Of a stretch of 64,000 nt of DNA, positions 56,501 through 64,000 are shown in pieces. Position numbers and translations under genes: made by a program. Position 1 is the first letter of the stretch. Each line of letters opens with the position of its first letter. The DNA comes from Streptomyces sp. NBC_01460 (GTDB lineage Bacteria > Actinomycetota > Actinomycetes > Streptomycetales > Streptomycetaceae): assembly GCF_036227405.1 (NCBI RefSeq), contig NZ_CP109473.1, positions 4,402,001 to 4,466,000 of the forward strand, given 5' to 3'. The notes under the pieces are model-generated. The model was not told the DNA's origin. It searched no databases and saw only the letters and a program-made list of their open reading frames with translations.

Positions 56501-57510
56501 TGGCGCTGGAACACGCGGTGCTGCTCGGCGTGCGAGAGGCGTGCGTAGAGGGGGAGCACCTCGGTGTGTCTGAGGTTGCGCTTGTTCAGCGCGTCCGCCG
56601 TGTCGCGGATCTCCCGCTCACCGGAGAGGAAGACGAGGACGTCGCCGGGGCCCTCGTGGTCCAGCTCGTCCACCGCGTCGCAGATCGCGGTGATCTGGTC
56701 GCGGTCGGAGTCCGAGGAGTCCTCCTCGAGAAGGGGGCGGTAGCGGACCTCCACCGGATACGTACGCCCGCTGACCTCCACGATCGGCGCCTCGCCGAAG
56801 TGCTTGGCGAAGCGCTCCGGATCGATGGTCGCCGAGGTGATGACGACCTTCAGGTCGGGGCGCTTGGGCAGCAGCCGGGCCAGATAGCCCAGCAGGAAGT
56901 CGATGTTCAGGGACCGCTCGTGCGCCTCGTCGATGATGATCGTGTCGTAGGCGAGGAGCTCGCGGTCCGTCTGGATCTCGGCCAGCAGGATGCCGTCCGT
57001 CATCAGCTTCACGAAGGTCGCGTCCGGGTTCACCTGGTCGGTGAAGCGCACCTTCCAGCCGACGGCCTCGCCGAGCGGGGTCTTCAGCTCGTCGGCGACG
57101 CGCTCGGCGACGGTGCGTGCCGCGATCCGGCGGGGCTGGGTGTGCCCGATCATGCCCCGGACGCCGCGCCCCAGCTCCATGCAGATCTTGGGGATCTGGG
57201 TGGTCTTGCCCGAGCCGGTCTCACCCGCGACGATCACGACCTGGTGGTCGCGTATCGCCTCCAGGATGTCGTCCTTCTTCTGGCTGACCGGAAGCTGTTC
57301 CGGGTACGACAGGGCGGGAATCCGCGCGGCGCGTCCCGCGAGCCGCTCGGCCGCCTTCCCGGCCTCGGCCGAGATCTCGTCCAGCACGGACTGGCGGGCC
57401 TCGGGCTTGCGGATGCGGCGGGCACCCTCGAGGCGGCGGCCGAGCCGGTGCGCGTCGCGGAGCGAGAGCTGCCCGAGCTGGGTCTGGAGATCGGCGAAGG
57501 AAGTAGACAT
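53578..57510 (-). CDS. hrpA: DEAH-box ATP-dependent RNA helicase HrpA
   Basis: 1310 aa from ATG 57510, the normal HrpA length. Motifs in order: Walker [15 protein letters not shown] near 97, [19 protein letters not shown] (Ia), [19 protein letters not shown] (II) near 192, [10 protein letters not shown] (III), [18 protein letters not shown] (V), and [14 protein letters not shown]-like [23 protein letters not shown] (VI) near 392. The winged-helix/ratchet and OB regions follow, then the long HrpA-specific C-terminus. Bacterial HrpA rescues stalled ribosomes and processes mRNA. It is a single gene; an antisense frame inside it is not coding. Confidence 0.96.
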   Translation of the reverse strand: [1310 protein letters not shown]

Positions 57511-57613
57511 ACGGATCCCAGGATCTCACCCGGGCGCGAGGAGTGGCGAACGTATTTCACCCGGGCCGCGTCAGGCGTGTCCCGGAGGGCTCCACCCCCG
57601 GGCCGGTGGTCAC

Positions 57614-57649
57614 GGAACGGTACGAAGTCGTCACAGCACGTACCATTCC
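57614..57649. promoter_or_regulatory. Inverted repeat between hrpA and the DsbA-like gene
   Basis: GGAACGGTACG (57614-57624) and CGTACCATTCC (57639-57649), ten of eleven bases complementary, spaced by 14. It lies between two divergent starts; the rest of the gap shows nothing else. Confidence 0.4.
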
Positions 57650-57804
57650 GGGCAACCGACCACCCGTCCCGTACAAGGCGGTCCCATGTCCCGGGAGATA
57701 CCCGCTCCCGCCGAACGCTCCGCGCAGGGGGCGCCGGCGGGCCCCACCCTCCGCTCTCCCCTCGTACGCCCCGCTCGCCCCCACGCACCCGCACGGAGCG
57801 CCGC

Positions 57805-58584
57805 ATGACCACGCCCGCCCGCCGCCCCTCACCCTCCGCGAAGGAGCCGTCCTCCCTGAGGAAACCGCTGCTCTTCGGCCTCGTCGTCGTGCTCGCCGCC
57901 GGGCTGCTCGGCTTCGTGTCCTACCGGGCGACCGCCCCGGACGCACCCGCCTCCGACACCCCGGCCGCCACGGCCACCGGACCGGACCCGGACGTCTACC
58001 GGGAGCTGGCGGAGCTCGCCCGGCGCGACCCGGGCGACAAGCTGGCACAGGGGCGCGCCGACGCCCCGGTCGTCCTGATCGAGTACGCCGACTTCCAGTG
58101 CGGCTACTGCGGGAAGTTCGCCCGGGACACCGAACCCGAACTGATCAGGAGGTACGTCGACGACGGCACCCTGCGCATCGAGTGGCGGAACTTCCCGATC
58201 TTCGGCACGGCGTCCGAGGCGGCCGCCCGCGCCTCCTGGGCGGCGGGGCGGCAGGACCGCTTCTGGGCCTTCCACCGGGCGGCCTACGCCGAGGACGCCA
58301 AGGAGAAGGGGTTCGGCGCGGACCGTCTCAGGGCCCTCGCCCGCCAGGCCGGCGTGAAGGACCTGGACCGCTTCACGCGGGACGCCGGCAGCGCGGCGGC
58401 CACCGAAGCGGTCACGGAGGACCGGGATCAGGCGTACGGCATCGGGGCCACGTCCACCCCGTCCTTCCTCGTCAACGGCCGTCCTCTGGCCGGAGCCCAG
58501 CCCATGGCGGTCTTCACCCAGGCCATCGAAGCGGCGGCGGCGGAGGAAGCGAACGTCGGGAACGCCGGGGACCCCGCGAAGTGA
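57805..58584 (+). CDS. Membrane-anchored DsbA-like thiol oxidoreductase
   Basis: 259 aa from ATG 57805. One N-terminal span (LLFGLVVVLAAGLLGFVSY, residues 22-40) and a linker precede a DsbA/thioredoxin_4 domain. The active pair is C99-G-Y-C102 (YADFQCGYCGKF), and ATSTPSFLVNGRPL near 220 holds the cis-proline. It should form or reshuffle disulfides outside the membrane. The stop overlaps the next start (GTGA), coupling it to the CcdA-like protein, its probable redox partner. Confidence 0.92.
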   Translation: MTTPARRPSPSAKEPSSLRKPLLFGLVVVLAAGLLGFVSYRATAPDAPASDTPAATATGPDPDVYRELAELARRDPGDKLAQGRADAPVVLIEYADFQCGYCGKFARDTEPELIRRYVDDGTLRIEWRNFPIFGTASEAAARASWAAGRQDRFWAFHRAAYAEDAKEKGFGADRLRALARQAGVKDLDRFTRDAGSAAATEAVTEDRDQAYGIGATSTPSFLVNGRPLAGAQPMAVFTQAIEAAAAEEANVGNAGDPAK

Positions 58585-59426
58585 CCCCGGACATCGGTTA
58601 CTTCGCCGCCCTGCTCGGCGGCCTGCTCGCCCTCGTCAGCCCGTGCAGCGCCCTGCTGCTCCCGGCCTTCTTCGCCTACAGCGTCGACTCGGCCGCACGG
58701 CTCCTCACGCGTACGGGAATCTTCTACGCCGGTCTCGCCACCACCCTCGTCCCGCTCGGGGCCGCCGGCTCCTACGCCGGCCGGCTCTTCTACGGACACC
58801 GGGACGCCCTCGTCCTGGGCGCGGGCTGGCTGATCATCGGGCTGGGGGTGGCCCAGATCGCCGGGCGGGGCTTCGCCTCCCGGCGGATGACGGAGCTCAG
58901 TGGCCGGATCCGGCCCACGAAGGCCTTCTCCGTCTACGCCCTCGGCGCGGTCTACGGGCTGGCGGGCTTCTGCGCCGGACCCGTCCTCGGCAGCGTCCTC
59001 ACGGTGGCAGCCGTCAGCGGCAGCCCCGTCTACGGGGGGCTCCTGCTCGCCGTGTACGCCCTCGGCATGGCCGTCCCGCTGTTCGTGCTCGCCCTGCTCT
59101 GGGACCGCTTCGACCTCGGGCGGAGGGCCTGGCTGCGCGGCCGGCCGCTGCGCGCCGGGCGCTTCGAGGTGCACAGCACCTCGCTGCTCTCCGGCCTCTT
59201 CTTCGCCGGCCTCGGGGTGCTCTTCCTCGTGTACGACGGGACGACCGCGCTGCCCGGACTCCTGGACGTGGACGCCTCGTTCGCCGTGGAGGGATGGGCC
59301 CGGCGCGTGGGCGAGCGGGTGTCGGACACGGCGGCGCTGGGGGCCGCGGTGGTCGTGGTGCTGCTGATCCTCGCGGTGCAGGTGTGGCGCAGGCGTTCCG
59401 GCCGGAAGGAGGAAGAGGCGGTCTGA
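58581..59426 (+). CDS. CcdA/DsbD-like membrane electron-transfer protein
   Basis: 281 aa from GTG 58581. Six or seven membrane spans. LLALVSPCSALLLPAFFAY near 12-30 and YGLAGFCAGPVLGSVLTVAAV near 130 each carry the single conserved cysteine of CcdA-type transporters (SPC and FCAGP). These proteins carry electrons across the membrane to thioredoxin-like partners, here most likely the DsbA-like protein encoded just upstream. The frame opening at 57543 is antisense/overlap and not used. A hairpin follows. Confidence 0.9.
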   Translation: MTPDIGYFAALLGGLLALVSPCSALLLPAFFAYSVDSAARLLTRTGIFYAGLATTLVPLGAAGSYAGRLFYGHRDALVLGAGWLIIGLGVAQIAGRGFASRRMTELSGRIRPTKAFSVYALGAVYGLAGFCAGPVLGSVLTVAAVSGSPVYGGLLLAVYALGMAVPLFVLALLWDRFDLGRRAWLRGRPLRAGRFEVHSTSLLSGLFFAGLGVLFLVYDGTTALPGLLDVDASFAVEGWARRVGERVSDTAALGAAVVVVLLILAVQVWRRRSGRKEEEAV

Positions 59427-59452
59427 GGACGGCCGGACGCGCCGGAGCACGA

Positions 59453-59483
59453 CGAAGGCCCCGTCCACCGGACGGGGCCTTCG
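59453..59483. terminator. Bidirectional terminator before the tRNA cluster
   Basis: A 14-bp perfect stem CGAAGGCCCCGTCC with loop ACC, between the CcdA-like gene and tRNA-Phe. Confidence 0.85.
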
Positions 59484-59485
59484 GG

Positions 59486-59562
59486 TGGTGGCTGGGGCCG
59501 GGATCGAACCGGCGACCTATCGCTTTTCAGGCGATCGCTCGTACCAACTGAGCTACCCAGCC
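59486..59562 (-). tRNA. tRNA-Phe (anticodon GAA)
   Basis: 77 bases with encoded CCA; acceptor GGCTGGG/CCCAGCC (minus strand), anticodon loop CTGAAAA. Confidence 0.95.
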
Positions 59563-59584
59563 ACGCAGCTCATACGGGCTGCAG

Positions 59585-59659
59585 CGGTCCTGACGGGATT
59601 TGAACCCGCGGCCTCCACCTTGACAGGGTGGCGAGCACTCCAAACTGCTCCACAGGACC
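59585..59659 (-). tRNA. tRNA-Asp (anticodon GTC), copy 2
   Basis: 75 bases, identical in body to 53389-53463. Lies between tRNA-Glu and tRNA-Phe in one probable transcription unit. Confidence 0.95.
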
Positions 59660-59667
59660 AAGCTAAT

Positions 59668-59687
59668 GTGCGAGACAAGTCTCGCAC
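59668..59687. other. Hairpin between tRNA-Glu and tRNA-Asp
   Basis: A perfect 8-bp stem GTGCGAGA-CAAG-TCTCGCAC in the tRNA spacer; possibly a processing signal. Confidence 0.5.
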
Positions 59688-59698
59688 ACGGTAAAGCG

Positions 59699-59771
59699 TG
59701 CCCCCAACGGGATTCGAACCCGTGCTACCGCCTTGAAAGGGCGGCGTCCTGGGCCACTAGACGATGAGGGC
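59699..59771 (-). tRNA. tRNA-Glu (anticodon TTC)
   Basis: 73 bases, acceptor GCCCTCA/TGGGGGC with a G-T pair, anticodon loop CTTTCAA, T-loop GTTCGAATC. First of the Glu-Asp-Phe group. Confidence 0.94.
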
Positions 59772-59851
59772 TAAGGGCCCACCTGCGCGCTTTCCAGCGC
59801 GTCGGGGACGTGAGAAGCATATGGGATGCGGGGAGGTATCGCCAAAACGGT

Positions 59852-61381
59852 TTACGGGGAGGTCGTCGAGACGCTCGGCGAAGGGGACGGACTCTTGAGG
59901 TTCTCCTCCGGGAGATGGCGGCTGACCTCGGCCGTCGTGAGGCCCAGACCGCCGAGGGTGATCTCGTCCCAGGCCTGCAGATGCCGGGTGGAGCGGTCGA
60001 GATAGAGCACCGAGGCGCGCACCTTCTCGGGCTTCTCGTTCTGCACGGCACGCAGTCCGCCGCCGCCCGCGGAGCCCTCGACCTTCAGCCGCGTCCCCAG
60101 CGGCAGCAGTTCGTTCACCCGGTGGTGCACATGGCCGGCCAGGACCAGCGGAACCGTTCCGTCCGTCTCCCGTGCCGCGTTCGGGTCGTGGGCCACCGCG
60201 ATGTCCACGGGGGTGCCCGCCCGCTTCTGGTCGCGCAGCGCCGAGGCGAGGCGCATGCCCGCCAGCTGCTCCGCCGCCTTGCCGCCGGTGGGGCGCGTGC
60301 GGTCCGGGGTGAACTGGGGGTCCCCGGTGCCCGCGATGCGCACCCCGGCCACGGTGACGGCCTTCCCCTCGTCCAGGACGTGCACGTTCTTCATCTTCTC
60401 CAGGTAGGCCTGGGTCTCCTTCGAGTCGTGGTTCCCCCGCACCCACACGTAGGGAGCGCCGAGGTCGCGGGCCGGGTCGAGGAAGCCGTTCTCCGCAGCC
60501 GTCCCGTGGTCCATCGTGTCCCCGGAGTCGATGATCACGTCGATCTCGTACTGCTCGACGAGCGAGCCGATGATGTGCCAGGCGGCCGGGTTGAGGTGGA
60601 TGTCGGAGACCTGCAGGACGCGGATGGTCGCCGGGTCCGGCTTGTACACGGGGAGCGTGGACGTGGCGTCGTACAACTTGGTGACGTTGGTGACGAGCCT
60701 GGCCAGCTCCTGCTGGTAGACGTCGAACTCGGTGACGATCGACCGGGCGTCACCCACGACCGAGGGGGCGCTGGAGAGCAGCCCCGAGAACTTGGGCTCC
60801 AGGACGGACTTCGGGTTCCAGGTGGCGTACGCGCTGACGCCCGAGGCGGCCAGCAGCGCCAGGGCCAGGCCCCCGGCGGCCAGGGCGCGGCGCGGGCGCC
60901 GGTAGACGACGAGGCCGAGGGCGGTGGCGCCGGAGACCACGGCCACGCAGGAGCGGACGGCCAGCTCCCGGGTGCCGGCGGCGACGTCGTGGGTGACCTC
61001 GTCCTGGAGACCGGAGAGGCGCTCGGGGTGCTTCACCAGGGCCTGCGAGCGCTCCGGGTCCAGCTGGTCCACGTCCACGTCCAGGCGCACCGGGGCGTGG
61101 TGGGAGTCCAGCTCCAGGGCGCCGAGCGGTGACACGTTGATCTTGGTGCCGCCGCTCACCGACGGCCGCAGCGTCATGGTCGTGTCCATGGGACCCACCG
61201 GCGTACGCACGCTGCCGACGACCAGGAGCCCGAGCCAGGCGCCCAGGACGACCACGGCCAGCAGACCGAGCGCGCGCTTCCAGGGGTGCGTGGCGGGGAC
61301 GAGCCCGCCGGCGGGGGCGGTGGTGCGCGGGCGACGGAGGCGGCGGACACGGGCGGCTGCGGCGTGGAACGGGCGTGCCAT
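59852..61381 (-). CDS. Membrane-anchored metallophosphoesterase
   Basis: 509 aa from ATG 61381 (MARPFHAAAARVRR); an upstream ATG at 61414 is possible. Two spans, at about 35-58 (ALGLLAVVVLGAWLGLLVVG) and 165-190, enclose an extracytoplasmic part of about 100 residues. The catalytic domain from about 240 has all metal motifs: VSDIHLN, DSGDTMDHG, VRGNHDSK, VAHDPN and AGHVHH. A Ser/Pro tail ends the protein. The family hydrolyses phosphoesters; the substrate is unknown. The stop lies 80 bases before the tRNA-Glu 5' end. Confidence 0.9.
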   Translation of the reverse strand: MARPFHAAAARVRRLRRPRTTAPAGGLVPATHPWKRALGLLAVVVLGAWLGLLVVGSVRTPVGPMDTTMTLRPSVSGGTKINVSPLGALELDSHHAPVRLDVDVDQLDPERSQALVKHPERLSGLQDEVTHDVAAGTRELAVRSCVAVVSGATALGLVVYRRPRRALAAGGLALALLAASGVSAYATWNPKSVLEPKFSGLLSSAPSVVGDARSIVTEFDVYQQELARLVTNVTKLYDATSTLPVYKPDPATIRVLQVSDIHLNPAAWHIIGSLVEQYEIDVIIDSGDTMDHGTAAENGFLDPARDLGAPYVWVRGNHDSKETQAYLEKMKNVHVLDEGKAVTVAGVRIAGTGDPQFTPDRTRPTGGKAAEQLAGMRLASALRDQKRAGTPVDIAVAHDPNAARETDGTVPLVLAGHVHHRVNELLPLGTRLKVEGSAGGGGLRAVQNEKPEKVRASVLYLDRSTRHLQAWDEITLGGLGLTTAEVSRHLPEENLKSPSPSPSVSTTSP

Positions 61382-61505
61382 TGGGCGCGTATGCCCCGTT
61401 CGGGCGGCGCGCATGCGGGCGGGGGCGGCGTTGTGGGCCGGGCGGGTGCCCCGGAGGGCGGGTGCGGCCCGCCCCTTCCCGCCGGAGGTACGTGACAATG
61501 GCGGG

Positions 61506-61859
61506 GTGCTGGAGATGACGCGCGAGGAGTTCGAAGAGCTGGTGAGCCTGGCTCTTGACCGGGTCCCGCCGGAGCTGATGCGGCTGATGGACAACGTCGC
61601 GGTGTTCGTGGAGGAGGAGCCGGAGGACCCGGAGGACCGGGAGCTGCTCGGTCTGTACGAGGGCACGCCGCTCACCGAACGCGGTGAGTGGTACGCCGGG
61701 GTCCTGCCGGACCGGATCACCGTCTACCGGGGGCCGACCCTGCGGATGTGCGAGACCCGCGAGGACGTGGTCGCCGAGACGGAGATCACCGTGGTCCACG
61801 AGATCGCCCACCACTTCGGCATCGACGACGAACGGCTGCACGAGCTGGGCTACGGATGA
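61506..61859 (+). CDS. Small metallopeptidase-like zincin (DUF1025 family)
   Basis: 117 aa from GTG 61506. The minimal zincin motif HEIAHHFGIDDERL near residues 97-110 has the HExxH pair, and the N-terminus MTREEFEELVSLALDRVPPELMRLMDNVAVFVEEEP is typical of this family. GACAAT just upstream fits a -10 of a leaderless message. The stop overlaps the next start (ATGA), so it heads a zincin-crcB-crcB operon. The substrate is unknown. Confidence 0.88.
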   Translation: MLEMTREEFEELVSLALDRVPPELMRLMDNVAVFVEEEPEDPEDRELLGLYEGTPLTERGEWYAGVLPDRITVYRGPTLRMCETREDVVAETEITVVHEIAHHFGIDDERLHELGYG

Positions 61860-62266
61860 CCGGCTCCTGGCGGGTCCTGGCGGCGGTCGCGGCCGGCGGA
61901 GCCGTGGGGGCCGTGGCGCGTCACGCGGCGACGCTCGCCTGGCCGGCCCCGGAGGACGGTTTTCCCTGGGTGGTCCTCGGCGTCAACGTCACGGGCTGCG
62001 CCCTGATCGGCGTGCTGATGGTGCTGACCGTCGAGCGGGGGACGGTCACCCGTCCGCTGGTGCGGCCGTTCCTGGGGGTCGGGGTGCTCGGCGGGTTCAC
62101 CACCTTCTCGACGTACGCCGCCGGCGTCGCCCGGCTGCTGGTACGTCAGGAGGTGCTGACGGCCATGGCGTACGCGGCGTCGACCACCGTGGCGGCGCTC
62201 GGCGCGGTGTGGGGGGCCGCCGTGCTCACCCGGACCCTGGTGGACCGGCGGGGGCGTACGGCGTGA
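61856..62266 (+). CDS. crcB: Fluoride channel CrcB/FluC, first copy
   Basis: 136 aa from ATG 61856, four membrane spans. GAVGAVARHAA near 15, VLGVNVTGCALIGVL near 40 (the pore asparagine), and LGGFTTFSTYAAG near 80 (the TTFS selectivity stretch) are diagnostic. Fluc channels are dual-topology dimers that export fluoride. The end overlaps the second copy (GTGA). Two genes in tandem usually mean a heterodimer with opposed topologies. Confidence 0.94.
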   Translation: MTGSWRVLAAVAAGGAVGAVARHAATLAWPAPEDGFPWVVLGVNVTGCALIGVLMVLTVERGTVTRPLVRPFLGVGVLGGFTTFSTYAAGVARLLVRQEVLTAMAYAASTTVAALGAVWGAAVLTRTLVDRRGRTA

Positions 62267-62646
62267 ACTGGCTGCTCGTCCTGGTCGGGGGCGCCGTCGG
62301 GGCGCCGCTGCGGTATCTGACGGACCGTGCGGTGCGCGCGCGGCACGGCGCGGGGCTGCCGTACGTCTTCCCGTGGGGGACCCTGGCCGCCAACGCGGCG
62401 GGAAGCCTGCTGCTCGGGCTGCTGACGGGGGCCTCGGTGTCCGACCCGGCCTTCGCCCTGCTGGCCACCGGCCTGTGCGGGGCGCTGACGACGTATTCGA
62501 CGTTCTCGTACGAGACCCTGCGGCTGGCCGAGACGGGGCGTGGTTTCCTCGCCGGGGCCAATGTCCTGGTGTCCCTGCTGGTGGGGCTCGGGGCGGTGTT
62601 CCTGGGGGCGGAGCTCGCGGGCGGCCCGGGGGGCGCCGGCGGGTGA
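62263..62646 (+). CDS. crcB: Fluoride channel CrcB/FluC, second copy
   Basis: 127 aa from GTG 62263. GAVGAPLRYLTDR near 10, WGTLAANAAGSLLLGLL near 37 (pore asparagine), and LCGALTTYSTFSYETLRL near 70 match Fluc, though the selectivity stretch differs slightly (TTYSTFS). It pairs with the preceding gene. No fluoride riboswitch is visible upstream of the operon. Confidence 0.94.
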   Translation: MNWLLVLVGGAVGAPLRYLTDRAVRARHGAGLPYVFPWGTLAANAAGSLLLGLLTGASVSDPAFALLATGLCGALTTYSTFSYETLRLAETGRGFLAGANVLVSLLVGLGAVFLGAELAGGPGGAGG

Positions 62647-62761
62647 GCCGGCCGGGCAGCGCGAGTGCCGGTGTCGTGGTGGGGCGTGTCCCCGGCGGGT
62701 GCGGGGGAGTTGGACACATCGCTCTCCCGTCCCCGTCTCTCCTCCCCGGAGGTGCCACCCC

Positions 62762-63325
62762 GTGCGCCAGTTGTCCGCCCGCGTCCGCTGGGCAGCCGTC
62801 ACCGCGCTGACGATCGCCGCGTCCACAGGCTGTGTGAGCGTCGGCGACGACGCCGGGAAGCCGTCTCCCTCACGTTCCGCGGACCAGGAGGGTGCCTCGG
62901 CGCGGCCGGGCGGCGGCACCGTGTCCGGTTCCGGCAGCGGCCGGTCCGGTTCCGGCGGCGGCCGCGCCGAGGCGCAGTCCGACCGGGGCTCCTCCCGCAA
63001 GCCGGACGCCAAGGCCTCGGGGCGGGCCCCGTCGGCCGGTGCCGAGGACGCCCGGCCCGCGCCCGGGGAGCCGGGTACCCCGCGACCGACCCTGGGCGGC
63101 CCTCCGCCCACCCTTGAGCCCAGCGCTCCGGGCCCGGGTGAGCCGCCGCCCCCGCCGGTCACTCCGGAGGCGCCTCCGCCCTCGCCGGAGCCCGAGCCCT
63201 CGCCCCCGCCGGAGCAGCCCTCGGCCTCGCCGGCCGCGCAGTTCCGGACGGACGCGATGGGGGCTCCGGGGCGGGTCGAGGTGTGGCCCACTCCGCGGGT
63301 GTCACCGCAGGTCGCGCCGGTGTGA
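62762..63325 (+). CDS. Proline-rich lipoprotein
   Basis: 187 aa from GTG 62762 with GGAGG 9 bases upstream. The signal ends in the lipobox AASTGC, with the lipidated cysteine at about residue 24. The mature part is almost wholly Ser/Gly/Pro/Glu-rich and without a fold, with PEPEPSPPPEQPSASP near the end. It is probably a cell-wall-spanning or spacer lipoprotein. The family is not recognised. Confidence 0.75.
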   Translation: MRQLSARVRWAAVTALTIAASTGCVSVGDDAGKPSPSRSADQEGASARPGGGTVSGSGSGRSGSGGGRAEAQSDRGSSRKPDAKASGRAPSAGAEDARPAPGEPGTPRPTLGGPPPTLEPSAPGPGEPPPPPVTPEAPPPSPEPEPSPPPEQPSASPAAQFRTDAMGAPGRVEVWPTPRVSPQVAPV

Positions 63326-63534
63326 GCGCGCTCCGGACCAGCCCGGTTTGCGCGAAGGGGGGGAGGGTGCGTATGGTAGTAGATCGTTTGATCCTATGCC
63401 CGGCGCCGACACAGAAGAGCGCCGTGTGGCGCGTACTCTCCCTTGCCGTGGCTGGACCGCATTGAGGCGGTCGAAATTGCGAAAACACGGAGTTACGGGC
63501 GCGTGCCGAGACTCCGGAAGGTTTCGCATTTCGC

Positions 63535-64000
63535 ATGTCAATTTCCAGTTCTGACCACACCGTCATGCCCGAGAGCACCGAGAACGTCGAGCTCATCGAG
63601 GTTGTCGAGGCCGCCGAGGCCGTAGTCGCCGAGGCCCCCGAGGCCGTAGTCGAGGAGACCTCCACCGAGGCCGCCGACGCCGAGCCGACCATCTCGTTCG
63701 CCGACCTGGGCCTGCCCGAGGGCATCGTCCGCAAGCTCGCGCAGAACGGTGTGACGGCCCCCTTCCCGATCCAGGCCGCGACCATCCCGGACGCCCTGGC
63801 CGGCAAGGACATCCTGGGCCGCGGCCGTACCGGCTCCGGCAAGACCCTCTCCTTCGGTCTGCCGACCCTGGCCGCGCTGTCCGGCGGCCACACCGAGAAG
63901 AAGAAGCCCCGCGCGATCATCCTCACGCCGACCCGTGAGCTCGCGATGCAGGTCGCGGACGCGCTGCAGCCCTACGGCGACGTGCTCGGCCTGAAGATGA
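63535..64000 (+). CDS. DEAD-box RNA helicase, 5' part
   Basis: About 155 residues are visible before the window ends. ATG 63535 (MSISSSDHTVMPE) fits the Streptomyces family; an ATG at 63565 is possible. An acidic, disordered N-terminus precedes the helicase Q-motif (SFADLGLPEGIVRKLAQNGVTAPFPIQAATI), then motif I GRGRTGSGKTLSF near 100 and PRAIILTPTRELAMQVADAL (Ia) near 125. A long 5' leader (63326-63534) may carry cold-shock-type control. Full length cannot be judged. Confidence 0.93.
   Translation, partial: MSISSSDHTVMPESTENVELIEVVEAAEAVVAEAPEAVVEETSTEAADAEPTISFADLGLPEGIVRKLAQNGVTAPFPIQAATIPDALAGKDILGRGRTGSGKTLSFGLPTLAALSGGHTEKKKPRAIILTPTRELAMQVADALQPYGDVLGLKM

Noticed and set aside
54754..57804. 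A very long forward open frame leading into the DsbA-like gene
   Set aside because: It is antisense to hrpA, which has all DEAH helicase motifs in order. Only the last 260 codons from ATG 57805 are coding.
61506..62646. Fluoride riboswitch upstream of the crcB operon
   Set aside because: No crcB-motif consensus could be found in the space before 61506, which is also very short.

Overview
This window is high-GC actinobacterial DNA, almost certainly Streptomyces. The coding density and third-position GC fit, as do many GTG starts, several probable leaderless promoters, and a core gene order (dnaX, purD, purC, an Lsr2 paralogue, purSQL, purF, purM, DUF3073, vdh, hypothetical, bldC, hrpA) that I know from the origin-proximal core of Streptomyces chromosomes. 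A 16-bp parS-like site lies inside cbiD and supports an origin-proximal position.

Layout. (1) 1-11.4 kb: a cobalamin (corrin ring) cluster: cobL (3' end only), cobM, cbiD, cobK, a SAM methyltransferase, fused cobIJ, cobH, cobG, then a B12 riboswitch and cobN. (2) 11.4-17.8 kb: small regulators and accessory enzymes: IclR, a TetR/epimerase divergent pair with a visible operator, two VOC proteins and an AraC regulator sharing a duplicated promoter element, a secreted propeller-like protein and a DUF4234 membrane protein. (3) 18-22 kb: an accessory patch. It holds an unrecognised membrane-anchored protein, a multiply frameshifted HNH endonuclease relic, and a 2.4-kb remnant bounded by 121/122-bp direct repeats of the 3' part of tRNA-Ser(GGA). 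The remnant contains a VapBC toxin-antitoxin pair and a truncated IS1380-type transposase. (4) 22-39 kb: SRP RNA, dnaX, purD, a degenerate M48-like protein, a dimethylformamidase-like protein, purC, an ABC/two-component operon between two identical tRNA-Gly genes, lsrL and the purSQL operon. (5) 39-45.4 kb: a small regulator with a palindromic operator, an M23 peptidase, exported proteins, and a Tat sulfatase preceded by a 30-aa cysteine-rich leader peptide. (6) 45.9-64 kb: purF, purM, DUF3073, vdh, bldC with a long leader, DUF6274, four tRNA genes, hrpA, a DsbA/CcdA-like redox pair, a metallophosphoesterase, a zincin-crcB-crcB operon, a lipoprotein and the start of a DEAD-box helicase.

How the genes work together. 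Seven purine genes (D, C, S, Q, L, F, M) give most of the early pathway to SAICAR. The cob genes build the corrin ring, and cobN, the cobalt-inserting subunit, carries its own B12 riboswitch. Housekeeping dominates. The unusual material is the tRNA-Ser remnant, duplicated promoter and operator elements, the sulfatase leader peptide, and several GC-rich minisatellite-like repeats at gene ends.
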